A stretch of DNA of 64,000 nt from Bacteroides intestinalis. GTDB lineage: Bacteria > Bacteroidota > Bacteroidia > Bacteroidales > Bacteroidaceae. The stretch is taken from NCBI RefSeq assembly GCF_902364365.1, contig NZ_CABJDN010000006.1, forward strand, positions 248,001-312,000. The letters are read 5' to 3'. Of the stretch, positions 27,489 through 36,043 are shown in pieces. The stretch's first letter is position 1. Each line of letters begins with the position of its first letter. The notes beneath the pieces were generated by a model, which did not search any database, was not told the DNA's origin, and saw nothing but the letters and a program-made list of their open reading frames with translations. Made by a program: the position numbers and the translations under genes.

Positions 27489-28094
27489 ATGGATTTTGAT
27501 AAGATGAACGGACTTGTTCCGGCAATCATACAAGACGCAGACACCGCTAAGGTGTTAATGTTGGGCTTCATGAATAAAGAAGCTTACGACAAAACGGTAG
27601 AAACCGGTAAAGTGACTTTCTTCAGCCGCACCAAGAACCGTCTTTGGACGAAAGGTGAGGAGAGTGGTAATTTCCTGAATGTCGTTTCTATCAAGGAAGA
27701 CTGTGATCAGGATACATTGCTGATTCAGGTACACCCTGTGGGACCAGTTTGCCATACAGGTACGGATACATGTTGGGGCGAGAAAAATGAACAGCCTGTA
27801 ATGTTCCTGAAGCATCTTCAGGATTTTATAACTAAGCGTCACGAGGAGATGCCGGAAGGTTCTTACACAACCAGTCTGTTTGAGTCAGGTGTGAATAAAA
27901 TGGCACAGAAAGTGGGTGAAGAAGCTGTAGAAACAGTGATCGAAGCTTGCAACGGAACTGATGAACGGTTGATTTATGAAGGAGCCGATTTGATATACCA
28001 CCTCATCGTGCTGCTGACATCCAAAGGATACAGTTTGGAAGATTTGGCACGCGAATTGCAGGAACGCCATAGCGCTTCGTGGAAGAAACACTAA
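27489..28094 (+). CDS. hisI: Bifunctional phosphoribosyl-AMP cyclohydrolase / phosphoribosyl-ATP pyrophosphatase
   Basis: 201 residues combining both steps. The N-terminal cyclohydrolase has SRTKNRLWTKGEESGN and the zinc-binding HTGTDTCWGE stretch. The C-terminal pyrophosphohydrolase has KMAQKVGEEAVETVIEA. The fusion (HisIE) is common in Bacteroidetes. The 62-base gap before it contains a tandem direct repeat of ATTGTAATTCGTAA. Confidence 0.96.
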   Translation: MDFDKMNGLVPAIIQDADTAKVLMLGFMNKEAYDKTVETGKVTFFSRTKNRLWTKGEESGNFLNVVSIKEDCDQDTLLIQVHPVGPVCHTGTDTCWGEKNEQPVMFLKHLQDFITKRHEEMPEGSYTTSLFESGVNKMAQKVGEEAVETVIEACNGTDERLIYEGADLIYHLIVLLTSKGYSLEDLARELQERHSASWKKH

Positions 28095-28122
28095 ATAATT
28101 AAAAATTAATAATTAAACGGGA

Positions 28123-28848
28123 ATGGCTGAACCGCTGATACGATATAAAGATGTGGAAGTACACCAACAGGACTTGTGCGTGCTGAATGAGGTAAACCTC
28201 GAGCTGCAGAAGGGAGAGTTTGTGTATCTGATCGGTAAGGTCGGTTCGGGTAAGACCAGTTTGCTAAAGACTCTCTACGGAGAACTGGATATTACTGCCG
28301 GCGAAGCAATGGTGCTGGGTTATGATATGAGTCGTATTAAGCGCAAGCATATTCCACAGTTGCGTCGTAAGTTGGGCATCGTGTTTCAGGATTTCCAACT
28401 GTTGACGGACCGTACGGTGAACGATAATCTTGCTTTTGTATTGAAGGCTACGGGCTGGAAAAACAAATCGGAAATAAAAGATCGTATTGCTGAAGTGCTG
28501 ATGCAGGTAGGAATGGGTAATAAAGGATATAAGTTCCCTAACGAACTTTCGGGAGGCGAACAGCAACGCATCGTTATTGCCCGTGCTATGCTCAACTCTC
28601 CGGAGATTATCTTGGCGGATGAACCGACCGGTAATCTGGATGCGGAAACAGGACGTGCCATTGTAGGACTATTACATAACATCAGCCGCACGGGTGGCTC
28701 ACTGGTATTGATGACTACGCATAACCTTCATCTGCTTCACGAGTTTCCGGGACAGGTATATCGCTGTGCTGGTCATCAGATAACAGACGTAACGTCCGAG
28801 TATTCGGGTATGATGCCGACTGTAGAAGAAACAAATAATAATATATAA
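28123..28848 (+). CDS. ftsE: FtsE-like ABC transporter ATPase
   Basis: 241 residues. Walker A is GKVGSGKTSLLK, the signature is LSGGEQQR, Walker B is IILADEPTGNLD and the H-loop is MTTHN. Spacing and the opening (YKDVEVHQQDLCVLNEVNLE) match FtsE, which works with FtsX to control peptidoglycan hydrolases at division. No ftsX lies next to it here, so the assignment rests on sequence alone; another MacB-type ATPase is the alternative. It sits between hisIE and lysC on the same strand. Confidence 0.8.
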   Translation: MAEPLIRYKDVEVHQQDLCVLNEVNLELQKGEFVYLIGKVGSGKTSLLKTLYGELDITAGEAMVLGYDMSRIKRKHIPQLRRKLGIVFQDFQLLTDRTVNDNLAFVLKATGWKNKSEIKDRIAEVLMQVGMGNKGYKFPNELSGGEQQRIVIARAMLNSPEIILADEPTGNLDAETGRAIVGLLHNISRTGGSLVLMTTHNLHLLHEFPGQVYRCAGHQITDVTSEYSGMMPTVEETNNNI

Positions 28849-28869
28849 TCATTTAATACAGGAACGAAA

Positions 28870-30189
28870 ATGAAAGTTTTAAAGTTTGGAGGTACTTCCG
28901 TAGGTTCTGCACCGCGGATAAAGGAAGTAGCCAAATTGATCACTGATGGTGAACAGAAGATAGTTGTACTCTCGGCTATGTCGGGAACAACTAATACATT
29001 GGTGGAAATTTCGGACTATCTGTACAAGAAAAATCCGGAGGGTGCCAACGAAATCATTAACAAGCTGGAGGCTAAATATAAACAGCATGTGAATGAGTTG
29101 TATTCCACTCCCGAGTATAAACAGAAAGGTCAGGAACTGATTAAATCTCATTTTGACTACATCCGTTCTTATACCAAAGACCTTTTCACGCTGTTTGAGG
29201 AGAAAGTGGTTCTGGCACAGGGAGAACTGATCTCTACCGCCATGATGAACTATTACCTGCAAGAGTGTGGCGTGAAGTCTATTTTGCTTCCGGCTTTGGA
29301 ATATATGCGTACCGATAAGAATGCGGAGCCCGATCCTGTATATATTAAGGAGAAACTTCAGATGCAGTTGGAATTGCATCCCGGTGCTGAGATTTACATC
29401 ACACAAGGATATATTTGCCGCAACGCTTACGGAGAAATAGATAATCTGCAACGTGGAGGAAGCGATTATACTGCTTCTCTGATCGGTGCAGCTATCAATG
29501 CTTCCGAAATTCAGATATGGACCGATATTGATGGTATGCACAATAATGACCCGCGTATTGTTGACAAGACTGCTCCTGTGCGTCATCTTCATTTTGAAGA
29601 AGCTGCTGAGTTGGCTTATTTTGGTGCGAAGATTCTTCACCCCACTTGTATACAGCCCGCCAAGTATGCCAACATACCGGTGCGTCTGCTGAATACGATG
29701 GACCCGACTGCTCCCGGTACTATGATTTCCAATGATACCGAGAAGGGCAAAATCAAGGCAGTTGCAGCAAAAGATAACATTACGGCTATCAAGATTAAAT
29801 CCAGCCGCATGTTGCTTGCTCACGGTTTCTTGCGCAAGGTCTTTGAAATTTTCGAAAGCTATCAGACTTCTATCGATATGATTTGTACTTCTGAGGTAGG
29901 AGTATCTGTATCTATAGATAATACGAAGCATCTCAACGAGATTCTGGATGACCTGAAAAAGTACGGAACTGTAACGGTGGATAAGGATATGTGTATCGTT
30001 TGCGTGGTAGGTGATTTGGAGTGGGAAAATGTAGGTTTTGAAGCGAAAGCATTGGATGCCATGCGCGACATACCGGTACGAATGATTTCATTTGGTGGCA
30101 GTAACTACAACATTTCTTTCCTTATCCGTGAGTGCGATAAGAATCAGGCATTACGATCGCTTAGTGATGCACTGTTCAACGAAGAATAA
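28870..30189 (+). CDS. lysC: Aspartate kinase (monofunctional)
   Basis: 439 residues. It opens with KVLKFGGTSVGS, has the substrate region ELISTAMM and GRGGSDYT-like QRGGSDYTASLIGAA. Two ACT domains at the C-terminus (about 300-439) suggest feedback inhibition. It makes aspartyl phosphate, the entry to lysine, threonine and methionine. No homoserine dehydrogenase domain is fused. lysA follows after 129 bases that contain a long hairpin. Confidence 0.95.
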   Translation: MKVLKFGGTSVGSAPRIKEVAKLITDGEQKIVVLSAMSGTTNTLVEISDYLYKKNPEGANEIINKLEAKYKQHVNELYSTPEYKQKGQELIKSHFDYIRSYTKDLFTLFEEKVVLAQGELISTAMMNYYLQECGVKSILLPALEYMRTDKNAEPDPVYIKEKLQMQLELHPGAEIYITQGYICRNAYGEIDNLQRGGSDYTASLIGAAINASEIQIWTDIDGMHNNDPRIVDKTAPVRHLHFEEAAELAYFGAKILHPTCIQPAKYANIPVRLLNTMDPTAPGTMISNDTEKGKIKAVAAKDNITAIKIKSSRMLLAHGFLRKVFEIFESYQTSIDMICTSEVGVSVSIDNTKHLNEILDDLKKYGTVTVDKDMCIVCVVGDLEWENVGFEAKALDAMRDIPVRMISFGGSNYNISFLIRECDKNQALRSLSDALFNEE

Positions 30190-30222
30190 GAGAAATAAGA
30201 AAGTACAGATATAATATGATAT

Positions 30223-30293
30223 GGAACGCAAATTACACAAATTGCACAATTCCCTGATAAAGGCTCTTGTGTGATTCGCGTAATTTGCGTTCC
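30223..30293. repeat. Long imperfect hairpin between lysC and lysA
   Basis: Perfect 14-base arms GGAACGCAAATTAC / GTAATTTGCGTTCC (30223-30236, 30280-30293). The pairing continues imperfectly inward for about 13 more bases, closing on a 17-base loop. A short T-rich tract follows. It could be a partial terminator or a dispersed repeat; it does not resemble a lysine riboswitch. Confidence 0.75.
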
Positions 30294-30318
30294 TTTCTTT
30301 ATAAACAAAGTTTGAAGT

Positions 30319-31479
30319 ATGAAAGGAACATTTCCTATTGATAAATTCCGTGAGTTGCGTACCCCCTTTTATTATTATGATACGAAGGTGTTGCGCGACA
30401 CTCTTTCTTGTGTACGTGCAGAAGCCGCCAAGTATGGCAATTTTGAGGTACATTATGCTGTGAAAGCAAATGCTAATCCGAAGGTGCTTTCTATTATCCG
30501 TGAGAACGGACTGGGTGCCGATTGTGTGAGTGGAGGAGAAGTGCGTGCTGCTGTTAAGGCAGGTTTTCCTACAAATAAGATTGTTTTTGCCGGAGTGGGC
30601 AAGTCTGATTGGGAAATAAACCAAAGTCTGGACTATAATATTTTCTGTTTTAACGTAGAGTCCATTCCCGAACTGGAGATTATCAATGAACTGGCTGCGG
30701 CTAAAGGTAAAGTGGCTAATGTCGCTTTTCGCATCAATCCGAATGTGGGGGCTCATACTCATGCCAATATCACTACCGGACTGGCGGAAAACAAGTTTGG
30801 CATTAGCATGCAAGACATGGATCATGTGATAGAAGTGGCTTTGGAGATGAAGAATGTGAAGTTTATCGGACTGCATTTCCACATTGGTTCGCAGATATTG
30901 GATATGGGTGATTTCGTTGCCCTGTGCAATCGTGTGAATGAATTGCAGGACAAGCTGGAAGCTCGTCGCATCCGCATCGAGCATATCAATGTAGGCGGTG
31001 GACTGGGTATTGATTATAAGCATCCCAACCGTCAGGCAATACCTGATTTTAAGGATTACTTCTCTACTTATGCCGAGCATCTGAAACTTCGTTCTTATCA
31101 AACACTCCATTTTGAATTGGGGCGTGCCATAACGGGGCAGTGCGGTTCACTTATTTCACAGGTGCTTTATGTAAAGCAGGGAGCAAATAAGAAGTTTGCC
31201 ATCCTTGATGCTGGTATGACGGATTTGATTCGTCCTGCATTGTACCAGGCTTATCATAAGATAGAGAATATTACTTCCGAGGATACAGTTGAGGCGTATG
31301 ATGTGGTAGGGCCTATCTGTGAATCGTCGGATGTTTTCGGAAAAGCTGTTGATTTGAATAGAGTGAAGCGCGGAGATCTGATAGCGTTGCGTTCTGCCGG
31401 TGCTTATGGTGAGATAATGGCTTCGAGCTATAACTGTCGTGAGTTGCCACAGGGGTATACTTCGGACGAACTGGTGTAA
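30319..31479 (+). CDS. lysA: Diaminopimelate decarboxylase
   Basis: 386 residues. The PLP lysine is in VHYAVKANANPKVL, the phosphate-binding loop in NVGGGLGIDY, and the substrate Cys in GPICESSDVF with the following YGEIMASSYN. This is the last step of lysine synthesis. It is slightly short compared with the roughly 420 residues of many LysA proteins but complete at both ends. A terminator follows. Confidence 0.95.
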   Translation: MKGTFPIDKFRELRTPFYYYDTKVLRDTLSCVRAEAAKYGNFEVHYAVKANANPKVLSIIRENGLGADCVSGGEVRAAVKAGFPTNKIVFAGVGKSDWEINQSLDYNIFCFNVESIPELEIINELAAAKGKVANVAFRINPNVGAHTHANITTGLAENKFGISMQDMDHVIEVALEMKNVKFIGLHFHIGSQILDMGDFVALCNRVNELQDKLEARRIRIEHINVGGGLGIDYKHPNRQAIPDFKDYFSTYAEHLKLRSYQTLHFELGRAITGQCGSLISQVLYVKQGANKKFAILDAGMTDLIRPALYQAYHKIENITSEDTVEAYDVVGPICESSDVFGKAVDLNRVKRGDLIALRSAGAYGEIMASSYNCRELPQGYTSDELV

Positions 31480-31498
31480 AATTACCAATATATACACG

Positions 31499-31543
31499 AA
31501 GCGTACAAGCCTCCTAATAATAGGTTTGTGCGCTTTCTTTTTT
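31499..31543 (+). terminator. Terminator after lysA
   Basis: Stem AAGCGTACAAGCCT / AGGTTTGTGCGCTT (31499-31512 with 31522-31535; mispairs at only two positions) followed by a T-rich run. Confidence 0.8.
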
Positions 31544-31679
31544 GAATAATAGAGTTGAAGTGTGGATTAATGAGCGTTCATATATCGATGTTGTAGCAAT
31601 TCTGCAGGGAGTAGCTCCTCGATCTGATATCTTTTATATAAAAAATGTTATCAAATGAACAATGTCTGTGTATCATTGT

Positions 31680-31687
31680 TACTTTTG
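31680..31687 (+). promoter_or_regulatory. -7 element TACTTTTG for ferritin
   Basis: An exact TAnnTTTG match 31 bases before ATG 31719. No good -33 box is seen, which is common for regulated promoters. An in-frame ATG at 31662 lies upstream of this element and is unlikely to be used. Confidence 0.5.
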
Positions 31688-31718
31688 TAATGATTTCAAT
31701 TTAACTAAAAATACGATT

Positions 31719-32198
31719 ATGATTACTGAAAAATTACAAAATGCAATTAACGAGCAGATTACAGCTGAAATGTGGTCGGCTAACATGTATTTAGCTATGT
31801 CTTTCTATATGGAGAAAGAAGGATATTGTGGTATGGCACATTGGTTGAAAAAACAGTGGGCAGAAGAGAACGAACATGCCTGTGCATTGGCCGATTACGT
31901 AATTAAACGTGGCGGTAAGGCCAAAGTTGATAAGCTGGATGTAGTTCCCAACGATTTCGGTACTCCGCTGGAAGTCTTTGAACAGGTGTACAAACACGAA
32001 TGCCGTGTATCTGAAATGATTGACAAATTGGTGGATGTGGCTGCTGCCGAAAAAGATAAAGCAACGCAGGACTTCCTTTGGGGATTTGTACGCGAACAGG
32101 TAGAAGAAGAGGCTACTGCTTCAGGTATCGTTGATATGATTAAGAGAGCTGGTGCAACTGGTGTCTTCTTTGTAGATGTGAAATTGGGCGAACGTTAA
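31719..32198 (+). CDS. ftnA: Ferritin
   Basis: 159 residues from ATG 31719. It is a four-helix ferritin with the ferroxidase residues in the first helix (EQITAEMWSANMYLAMSFYM), the WAEENEHACAL helix and the Glu-rich REQVEEEATASGIVDMI helix. It stores iron as ferric mineral and protects from oxidative damage. In Bacteroides, ferritin is redox-responsive; no operator is recognisable here. It is monocistronic with its own terminator. Confidence 0.95.
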   Translation: MITEKLQNAINEQITAEMWSANMYLAMSFYMEKEGYCGMAHWLKKQWAEENEHACALADYVIKRGGKAKVDKLDVVPNDFGTPLEVFEQVYKHECRVSEMIDKLVDVAAAEKDKATQDFLWGFVREQVEEEATASGIVDMIKRAGATGVFFVDVKLGER

Positions 32199-32228
32199 TA
32201 ATCTTTTGATATAGAATTGCTAAGTAGG

Positions 32229-32263
32229 GAAGCTGTCTGATTTTTTTAGACAGCTTCTTTTTT
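32229..32263 (+). terminator. Terminator after ferritin
   Basis: Stem GAAGCTGTCT / AGACAGCTTC (32229-32238 with 32247-32256 or nearby) followed by a run of seven T. Confidence 0.85.
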
Positions 32264-32268
32264 GTTTT

Positions 32269-32300
32269 CTTGGGATTATTAATGATTTATCCTACCTTTG
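32269..32300 (+). promoter_or_regulatory. Promoter of the sensor kinase gene
   Basis: CTTG (32269-32272), 20 bases, then TACCTTTG (32293-32300), 27 bases before ATG 32328. Confidence 0.6.
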
Positions 32301-32327
32301 CTCCACCGTAAATTAGGGTATTGAATA

Positions 32328-34592
32328 ATGAAAAACGCCCTCCTGTGTATATATGTATTAATTCTTCCGTTTTTTTTCGTTTTGAGTAGTTGCTCGGATT
32401 GGGAAGAAAGGCGGATTCTGATCGTACATTCCTATGAGGAAAGCTATATCGGCTATCCTGATTTTAATCGATTTATAGATAAAGAGTTCAGAAGAAATGG
32501 GGTGGATGCGGATATTCGCATTGTATATCTGGACTGTGAAGCCTATCAAGAAGAACCGGAACTGAAGCGTATGCATCAATTACTCGATTCGGTTTCTGAG
32601 GGGTGGAAGCCTGAAATTATTTTGGTGAATGATGATCAGGCTGCTTATTCACTATTTAAGTGCAGTCATCCTTTAGTGAAGGAGGTTCCTATTGTTTTTG
32701 GTGGAGTGAATTATCCGAACTGGGAATTACTAAAAGAGTATCCCAACGCAACGGGCTTTCATGACCGAATGGATATTATGAGAAATATACGTCTGGGAGC
32801 AAAACTGTTTGGTGAAGAAGTGGAACTGTTTACGGTGCTAGACTCTACGTATATTGACCGACAGATACGTGAAGAAATAAAGGAGCAGTTGAAAGATGAG
32901 AAGGTGACTTGCCTGGTGGGCTACACGGGATTGCCTCGTGAAAAACAATTACAGTATCCCAGAAAGCCTGGGTATGCACGTTTTTCCAGTTTGTCGGTAC
33001 GGATTGGGAAAAGGCAGGAGACTGCCAATTTTATCTGGACATTGAGTAAATATTCTACAGGAATGTGTTACCTCCAGATGAAGCGTGACTATACGACTGT
33101 CAATATCGGGAATATTTGTGCGAGTCCCAGCCTGACAGCTATCAATGAGGCATTCGGATATAATGAAAAATTGCTTGGCGGATATATAACGACATTTCCG
33201 ATTCTGGCGGAAGAGGAGGTGAGCGCAGCTGTACGTATTTTGCATGGCGAAAAGCCTTCGGATATACCTATTAGGGAGAGCCGAAAGAAATATGTGATAG
33301 ATTGGAATGTGATGCAGCAGCGAGGTATTTCCAAAGAAAGGATTCCGGAGGAATGTACTATTATAAATATTCCTTTCCGTGAGAAATATCCGGTATTATG
33401 GGGAACAGGAGTTTTGGTGATTATTATTTCACTTTCCACACTGTTTGTTTGGCTTTTTTTCCTTTATCGTCGTGAACAAGGCAGAAAGAAGCGTGCCCTT
33501 TATGAATTGGAAAATGAGAAAGAAACATTAGCCTTAGCTATTGAGGGCAGTGATACATTTGCATGGAGGCTGGAAAATGATCACTTTATCTTTGAAAAAG
33601 ATTTTTGGAAATCGCAGAATATGATATCCAAATCGTTTAGTTTTGAAGATTTGCTATCATGTATGCATCCGGACCATTGGGAGGAGGTAAAGAGGTATTG
33701 GAGGAATATTTCTAAGGCAGGTAAGGTCATCTCTCAGGTGCGTTGTGATTTCAATGGAAAAGGATATCAGTGGTGGGAATTTCGTTATAAGACCATTATA
33801 TTGCCGGGAGGAGGATATAAAGCTGCCGGATTATTGTTGAATATACAAGCGATTAAAGATCGTGAACAAGAGTTGGAAGAAGCGCGACTACTGGCTGAAA
33901 AGGCTGAGCTGAAGCAATCTTTCTTGGCAAATATGAGTCACGAGATACGTACACCGTTGAATGCAATTGTGGGATTCTCTAATATATTGGCGCTTGATGA
34001 TGAACTGAATCCGGAGGAACGACTGGAGTATATCGGTAGTATAAATAAGAATAGTGATTTATTGCTGAAGTTGATTAATGATATTCTGGAATTGTCACGT
34101 ATTGAGTCCGGGTATATGTCGTTTGAATATGAGAAGTGTCTTGTTTCGGATTTGGTCGACAGTATTTATACTACTCATCAAATGCTAATCCCTGAACAAC
34201 TGGAATTTATCAAAGAATTGAATGCTGTACAAGTGGAAGTAATGGTTGATAAGGGACGTTTGACACAGGTGCTAACTAATTTCCTGAATAATGCTTCCAA
34301 GTTTACTAAGGTAGGGTATATTAAGCTGGGATATTGTTATCTTTCTGATGAGGATAAGGTTGCCATTTATGTGGAAGATACCGGAAGGGGAATTGCACAT
34401 TCGGAACAGAAGATGATCTTCAGTCGCTTCTATAAACAGGATGAATTTTCACAGGGAGCCGGCTTGGGGCTTTCCATTTGCCAGGTGATTGTAGAGAAAT
34501 TGCAAGGAAGAATCGAACTGTGGTCGGAGTTGGGAAAGGGAAGCAGGTTTACGGTGGTATTGCCGGTGATAAAAGCTACAAGCTACAAGTGA
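32328..34592 (+). CDS. Sensor histidine kinase with a periplasmic ABC-substrate-binding-like domain
   Basis: 754 residues. The N-terminal hydrophobic stretch ends in a lipobox-like LSSC at residue 22. Residues 25-345 resemble the periplasmic ABC-sugar-binding-like sensor (ILIVHSYEESYIGYPDFNRF, then IVFGGVNYPN). One membrane helix lies at about 355-378, then a PAS-like region (about 400-500). HisKA with His538 (ANMSHEIRTPLNAIVGFSNI) and HATPase (DTGRGIAHSEQ, then GAGLGLSICQVI) complete the protein. There is no receiver or HTH, and no regulator gene adjoins it. The last five residues (ATSYK) and the stop come from a heptamer repeat that begins inside the gene. Confidence 0.88.
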   Translation: MKNALLCIYVLILPFFFVLSSCSDWEERRILIVHSYEESYIGYPDFNRFIDKEFRRNGVDADIRIVYLDCEAYQEEPELKRMHQLLDSVSEGWKPEIILVNDDQAAYSLFKCSHPLVKEVPIVFGGVNYPNWELLKEYPNATGFHDRMDIMRNIRLGAKLFGEEVELFTVLDSTYIDRQIREEIKEQLKDEKVTCLVGYTGLPREKQLQYPRKPGYARFSSLSVRIGKRQETANFIWTLSKYSTGMCYLQMKRDYTTVNIGNICASPSLTAINEAFGYNEKLLGGYITTFPILAEEEVSAAVRILHGEKPSDIPIRESRKKYVIDWNVMQQRGISKERIPEECTIINIPFREKYPVLWGTGVLVIIISLSTLFVWLFFLYRREQGRKKRALYELENEKETLALAIEGSDTFAWRLENDHFIFEKDFWKSQNMISKSFSFEDLLSCMHPDHWEEVKRYWRNISKAGKVISQVRCDFNGKGYQWWEFRYKTIILPGGGYKAAGLLLNIQAIKDREQELEEARLLAEKAELKQSFLANMSHEIRTPLNAIVGFSNILALDDELNPEERLEYIGSINKNSDLLLKLINDILELSRIESGYMSFEYEKCLVSDLVDSIYTTHQMLIPEQLEFIKELNAVQVEVMVDKGRLTQVLTNFLNNASKFTKVGYIKLGYCYLSDEDKVAIYVEDTGRGIAHSEQKMIFSRFYKQDEFSQGAGLGLSICQVIVEKLQGRIELWSELGKGSRFTVVLPVIKATSYK

Positions 34593-34692
34593 CGAGTTGC
34601 AAGGTCTTCCGGTATGGTAGTCTGGCAAATAATTATTCGCTCACGAATACAGCGCAGCAACTTGTAACTTGTCACTTGTAGCTCGTAGCTTA
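34572..34692. repeat. Heptamer-repeat hairpin, copy 1
   Basis: The left arm reads as 7-base units GCTACAA, GCTACAA, GTGACGA, GTTGCAA from 34574. The right arm (34657-34692) is the near-exact reverse: GCAACTT, GTAACTT, GTCACTT, GTAGCTC, GTAGCTT. The arms can pair over about 30 bases. The left arm overlaps the 3' end of the sensor-kinase gene and supplies its TGA stop. A second copy of the same kind lies at 43175-43267. Confidence 0.85.
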
Positions 34693-34710
34693 TCGCGCTT
34701 TAGCGCGATA
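34691..34710 (-). terminator. Small palindrome overlapping the kbl stop codon
   Basis: TATCGCGC-TTTA-GCGCGATA, perfect 8-base arms. The kbl stop codon (34700-34702) lies in the loop. No U-run follows on either strand, so a terminator role is only possible. Confidence 0.4.
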
Positions 34711-35890
34711 ATACTCCAAGTTCTTTTCCTACCTTAATAAATGCTTCTATACATTTATCCAGATGTTCTTTTTCATGTCCGGCAGAAATTTGTACGCGGA
34801 TACGTGCCTGGTCTTTCGGAACTACAGGGTAATAGAATCCGGTGACGTAAATACCTTCTTCCTGCATACGGGCAGCGTAAATCTGAGAAAGTTTGGCATC
34901 GTACAACATGACGGCACAGATAGCACTTTGGGTCGGTTTGATGTCGAACCCGGCAGCAGTCATCTTTTCACGGAAGTAATTTACATTTTCTACCAACTTA
35001 TCATGCAGGGCATTGCTTTCTTTCAGCATCTTGAAGACTTCGATGCTTGCGCCGATTACGGCCGGAGCTACAGAGTTGGAGAACAGGTATGGGCGACTGC
35101 GTTGACGTAACAGGTCGATAATTTCTTTCGGTCCTGTGGTGAATCCGCCCATGGCACCGCCGAATGCCTTACCCAATGTGCCGGTATAAATATCTACACG
35201 ACCGTAAGTCTTGTACAATTCACTTACGCCATGTCCTGTGGGTCCTACTACGCCTGCGGAATGGGATTCGTCTACCATGACCAGGGCATTATATTTTTCT
35301 GCCAGGTCACAGATCTTGTCCATCGGAGCTACATTGCCGTCCATGGAGAATACACCATCTGTTACAACAATGCGGAAACGTTGGGCCTGTGCTTCCTGCA
35401 AACATTTCTCCAGTTCGCTCATGTCAGCATTGGCATAGCGGTAGCGTTTGGCCTTGCACAAACGCACGCCGTCGATGATAGAGGCATGGTTCAGTGAATC
35501 GGAGATGATAGCATCTTCCTCAGTGAAAAGGGGTTCGAATACTCCGCCATTGGCATCGAAGCAGGCAGCATAGAGAATGGTATCTTCTGTCTTGAAATAG
35601 TCGGAGATAGCAGCTTCCAGTTCTTTGTGAATGTCTTGTGTTCCACAGATGAAGCGTACGGAAGACATGCCGTAGCCACGGTGATCCATCATCCTTTGGG
35701 CAGCGGCAATCAGTCGCGGATGGTTGGACAAACCCAGGTAATTGTTGGCGCAGAAATTCAGCACTTCCTTCCCTTTTACGGTGATGGCGGCTTGTTGCGC
35801 ACTCTCGATCAGGCGTTCTTCTTTATAGAGTCCGGCCTCTTTAATTTCAGCAAGTGTGTTGCTGAGGTGTTCTTTCATTTTCCCGTACAT
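34700..35890 (-). CDS. kbl: Glycine C-acetyltransferase (2-amino-3-ketobutyrate CoA ligase)
   Basis: 396 residues, the standard length. It is a PLP alpha-oxoamine synthase: NFCANNYLGLSNHP, SVRFICGTQ, DSLNHASIIDG, the cofactor Asp in MVDESHSAG, and the Schiff-base Lys in TGTLGKAFGGAMGG. It splits 2-amino-3-ketobutyrate with CoA into glycine and acetyl-CoA. It is transcribed divergently from the threonine dehydrogenase gene, which makes its substrate, so the two form a threonine degradation pair. An alternative start is the Met four residues in (35878). Confidence 0.96.
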   Translation of the reverse strand: MYGKMKEHLSNTLAEIKEAGLYKEERLIESAQQAAITVKGKEVLNFCANNYLGLSNHPRLIAAAQRMMDHRGYGMSSVRFICGTQDIHKELEAAISDYFKTEDTILYAACFDANGGVFEPLFTEEDAIISDSLNHASIIDGVRLCKAKRYRYANADMSELEKCLQEAQAQRFRIVVTDGVFSMDGNVAPMDKICDLAEKYNALVMVDESHSAGVVGPTGHGVSELYKTYGRVDIYTGTLGKAFGGAMGGFTTGPKEIIDLLRQRSRPYLFSNSVAPAVIGASIEVFKMLKESNALHDKLVENVNYFREKMTAAGFDIKPTQSAICAVMLYDAKLSQIYAARMQEEGIYVTGFYYPVVPKDQARIRVQISAGHEKEHLDKCIEAFIKVGKELGVLSR

Positions 35891-35997
35891 AGCTTTATAA
35901 ATTAAAAGTTTGTCATCTTAATACTAAACGATACAAAGGACACGATTTTTCTTCAAATAACAATAGCAAAATGATAGAATAATGAAAAAAAAGTATG

Positions 35998-36005
35998 TAT
36001 ATTTG
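35998..36005 (+). promoter_or_regulatory. -7 element TATATTTG before threonine dehydrogenase
   Basis: An exact TAnnTTTG match 38 bases before ATG 36044. No -33 match is clear. The 153-base divergent region probably controls both threonine-degradation genes. Confidence 0.5.
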
Positions 36006-36043
36006 CGCGTCTCTAAGTAAGGAGTACCTTATAAATAAGTCGT

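Noticed and set aside
28879..29931. 350-codon open frame antisense to lysC
   Set aside because: It lies wholly within lysC on the opposite strand, has no family motif, and is rich in Ile, His and Arg as expected of a shadow frame.
30190..30318. Possible lysine riboswitch before lysA
   Set aside because: The hairpin is a single long stem without the multi-helix junction of the L-box, and L-boxes are not typical of Bacteroides.
30151..31110. 319-codon open frame antisense to lysA
   Set aside because: It is opposite a clear lysA, its amino-acid content is typical of antisense translation, and it has no promoter or start context.
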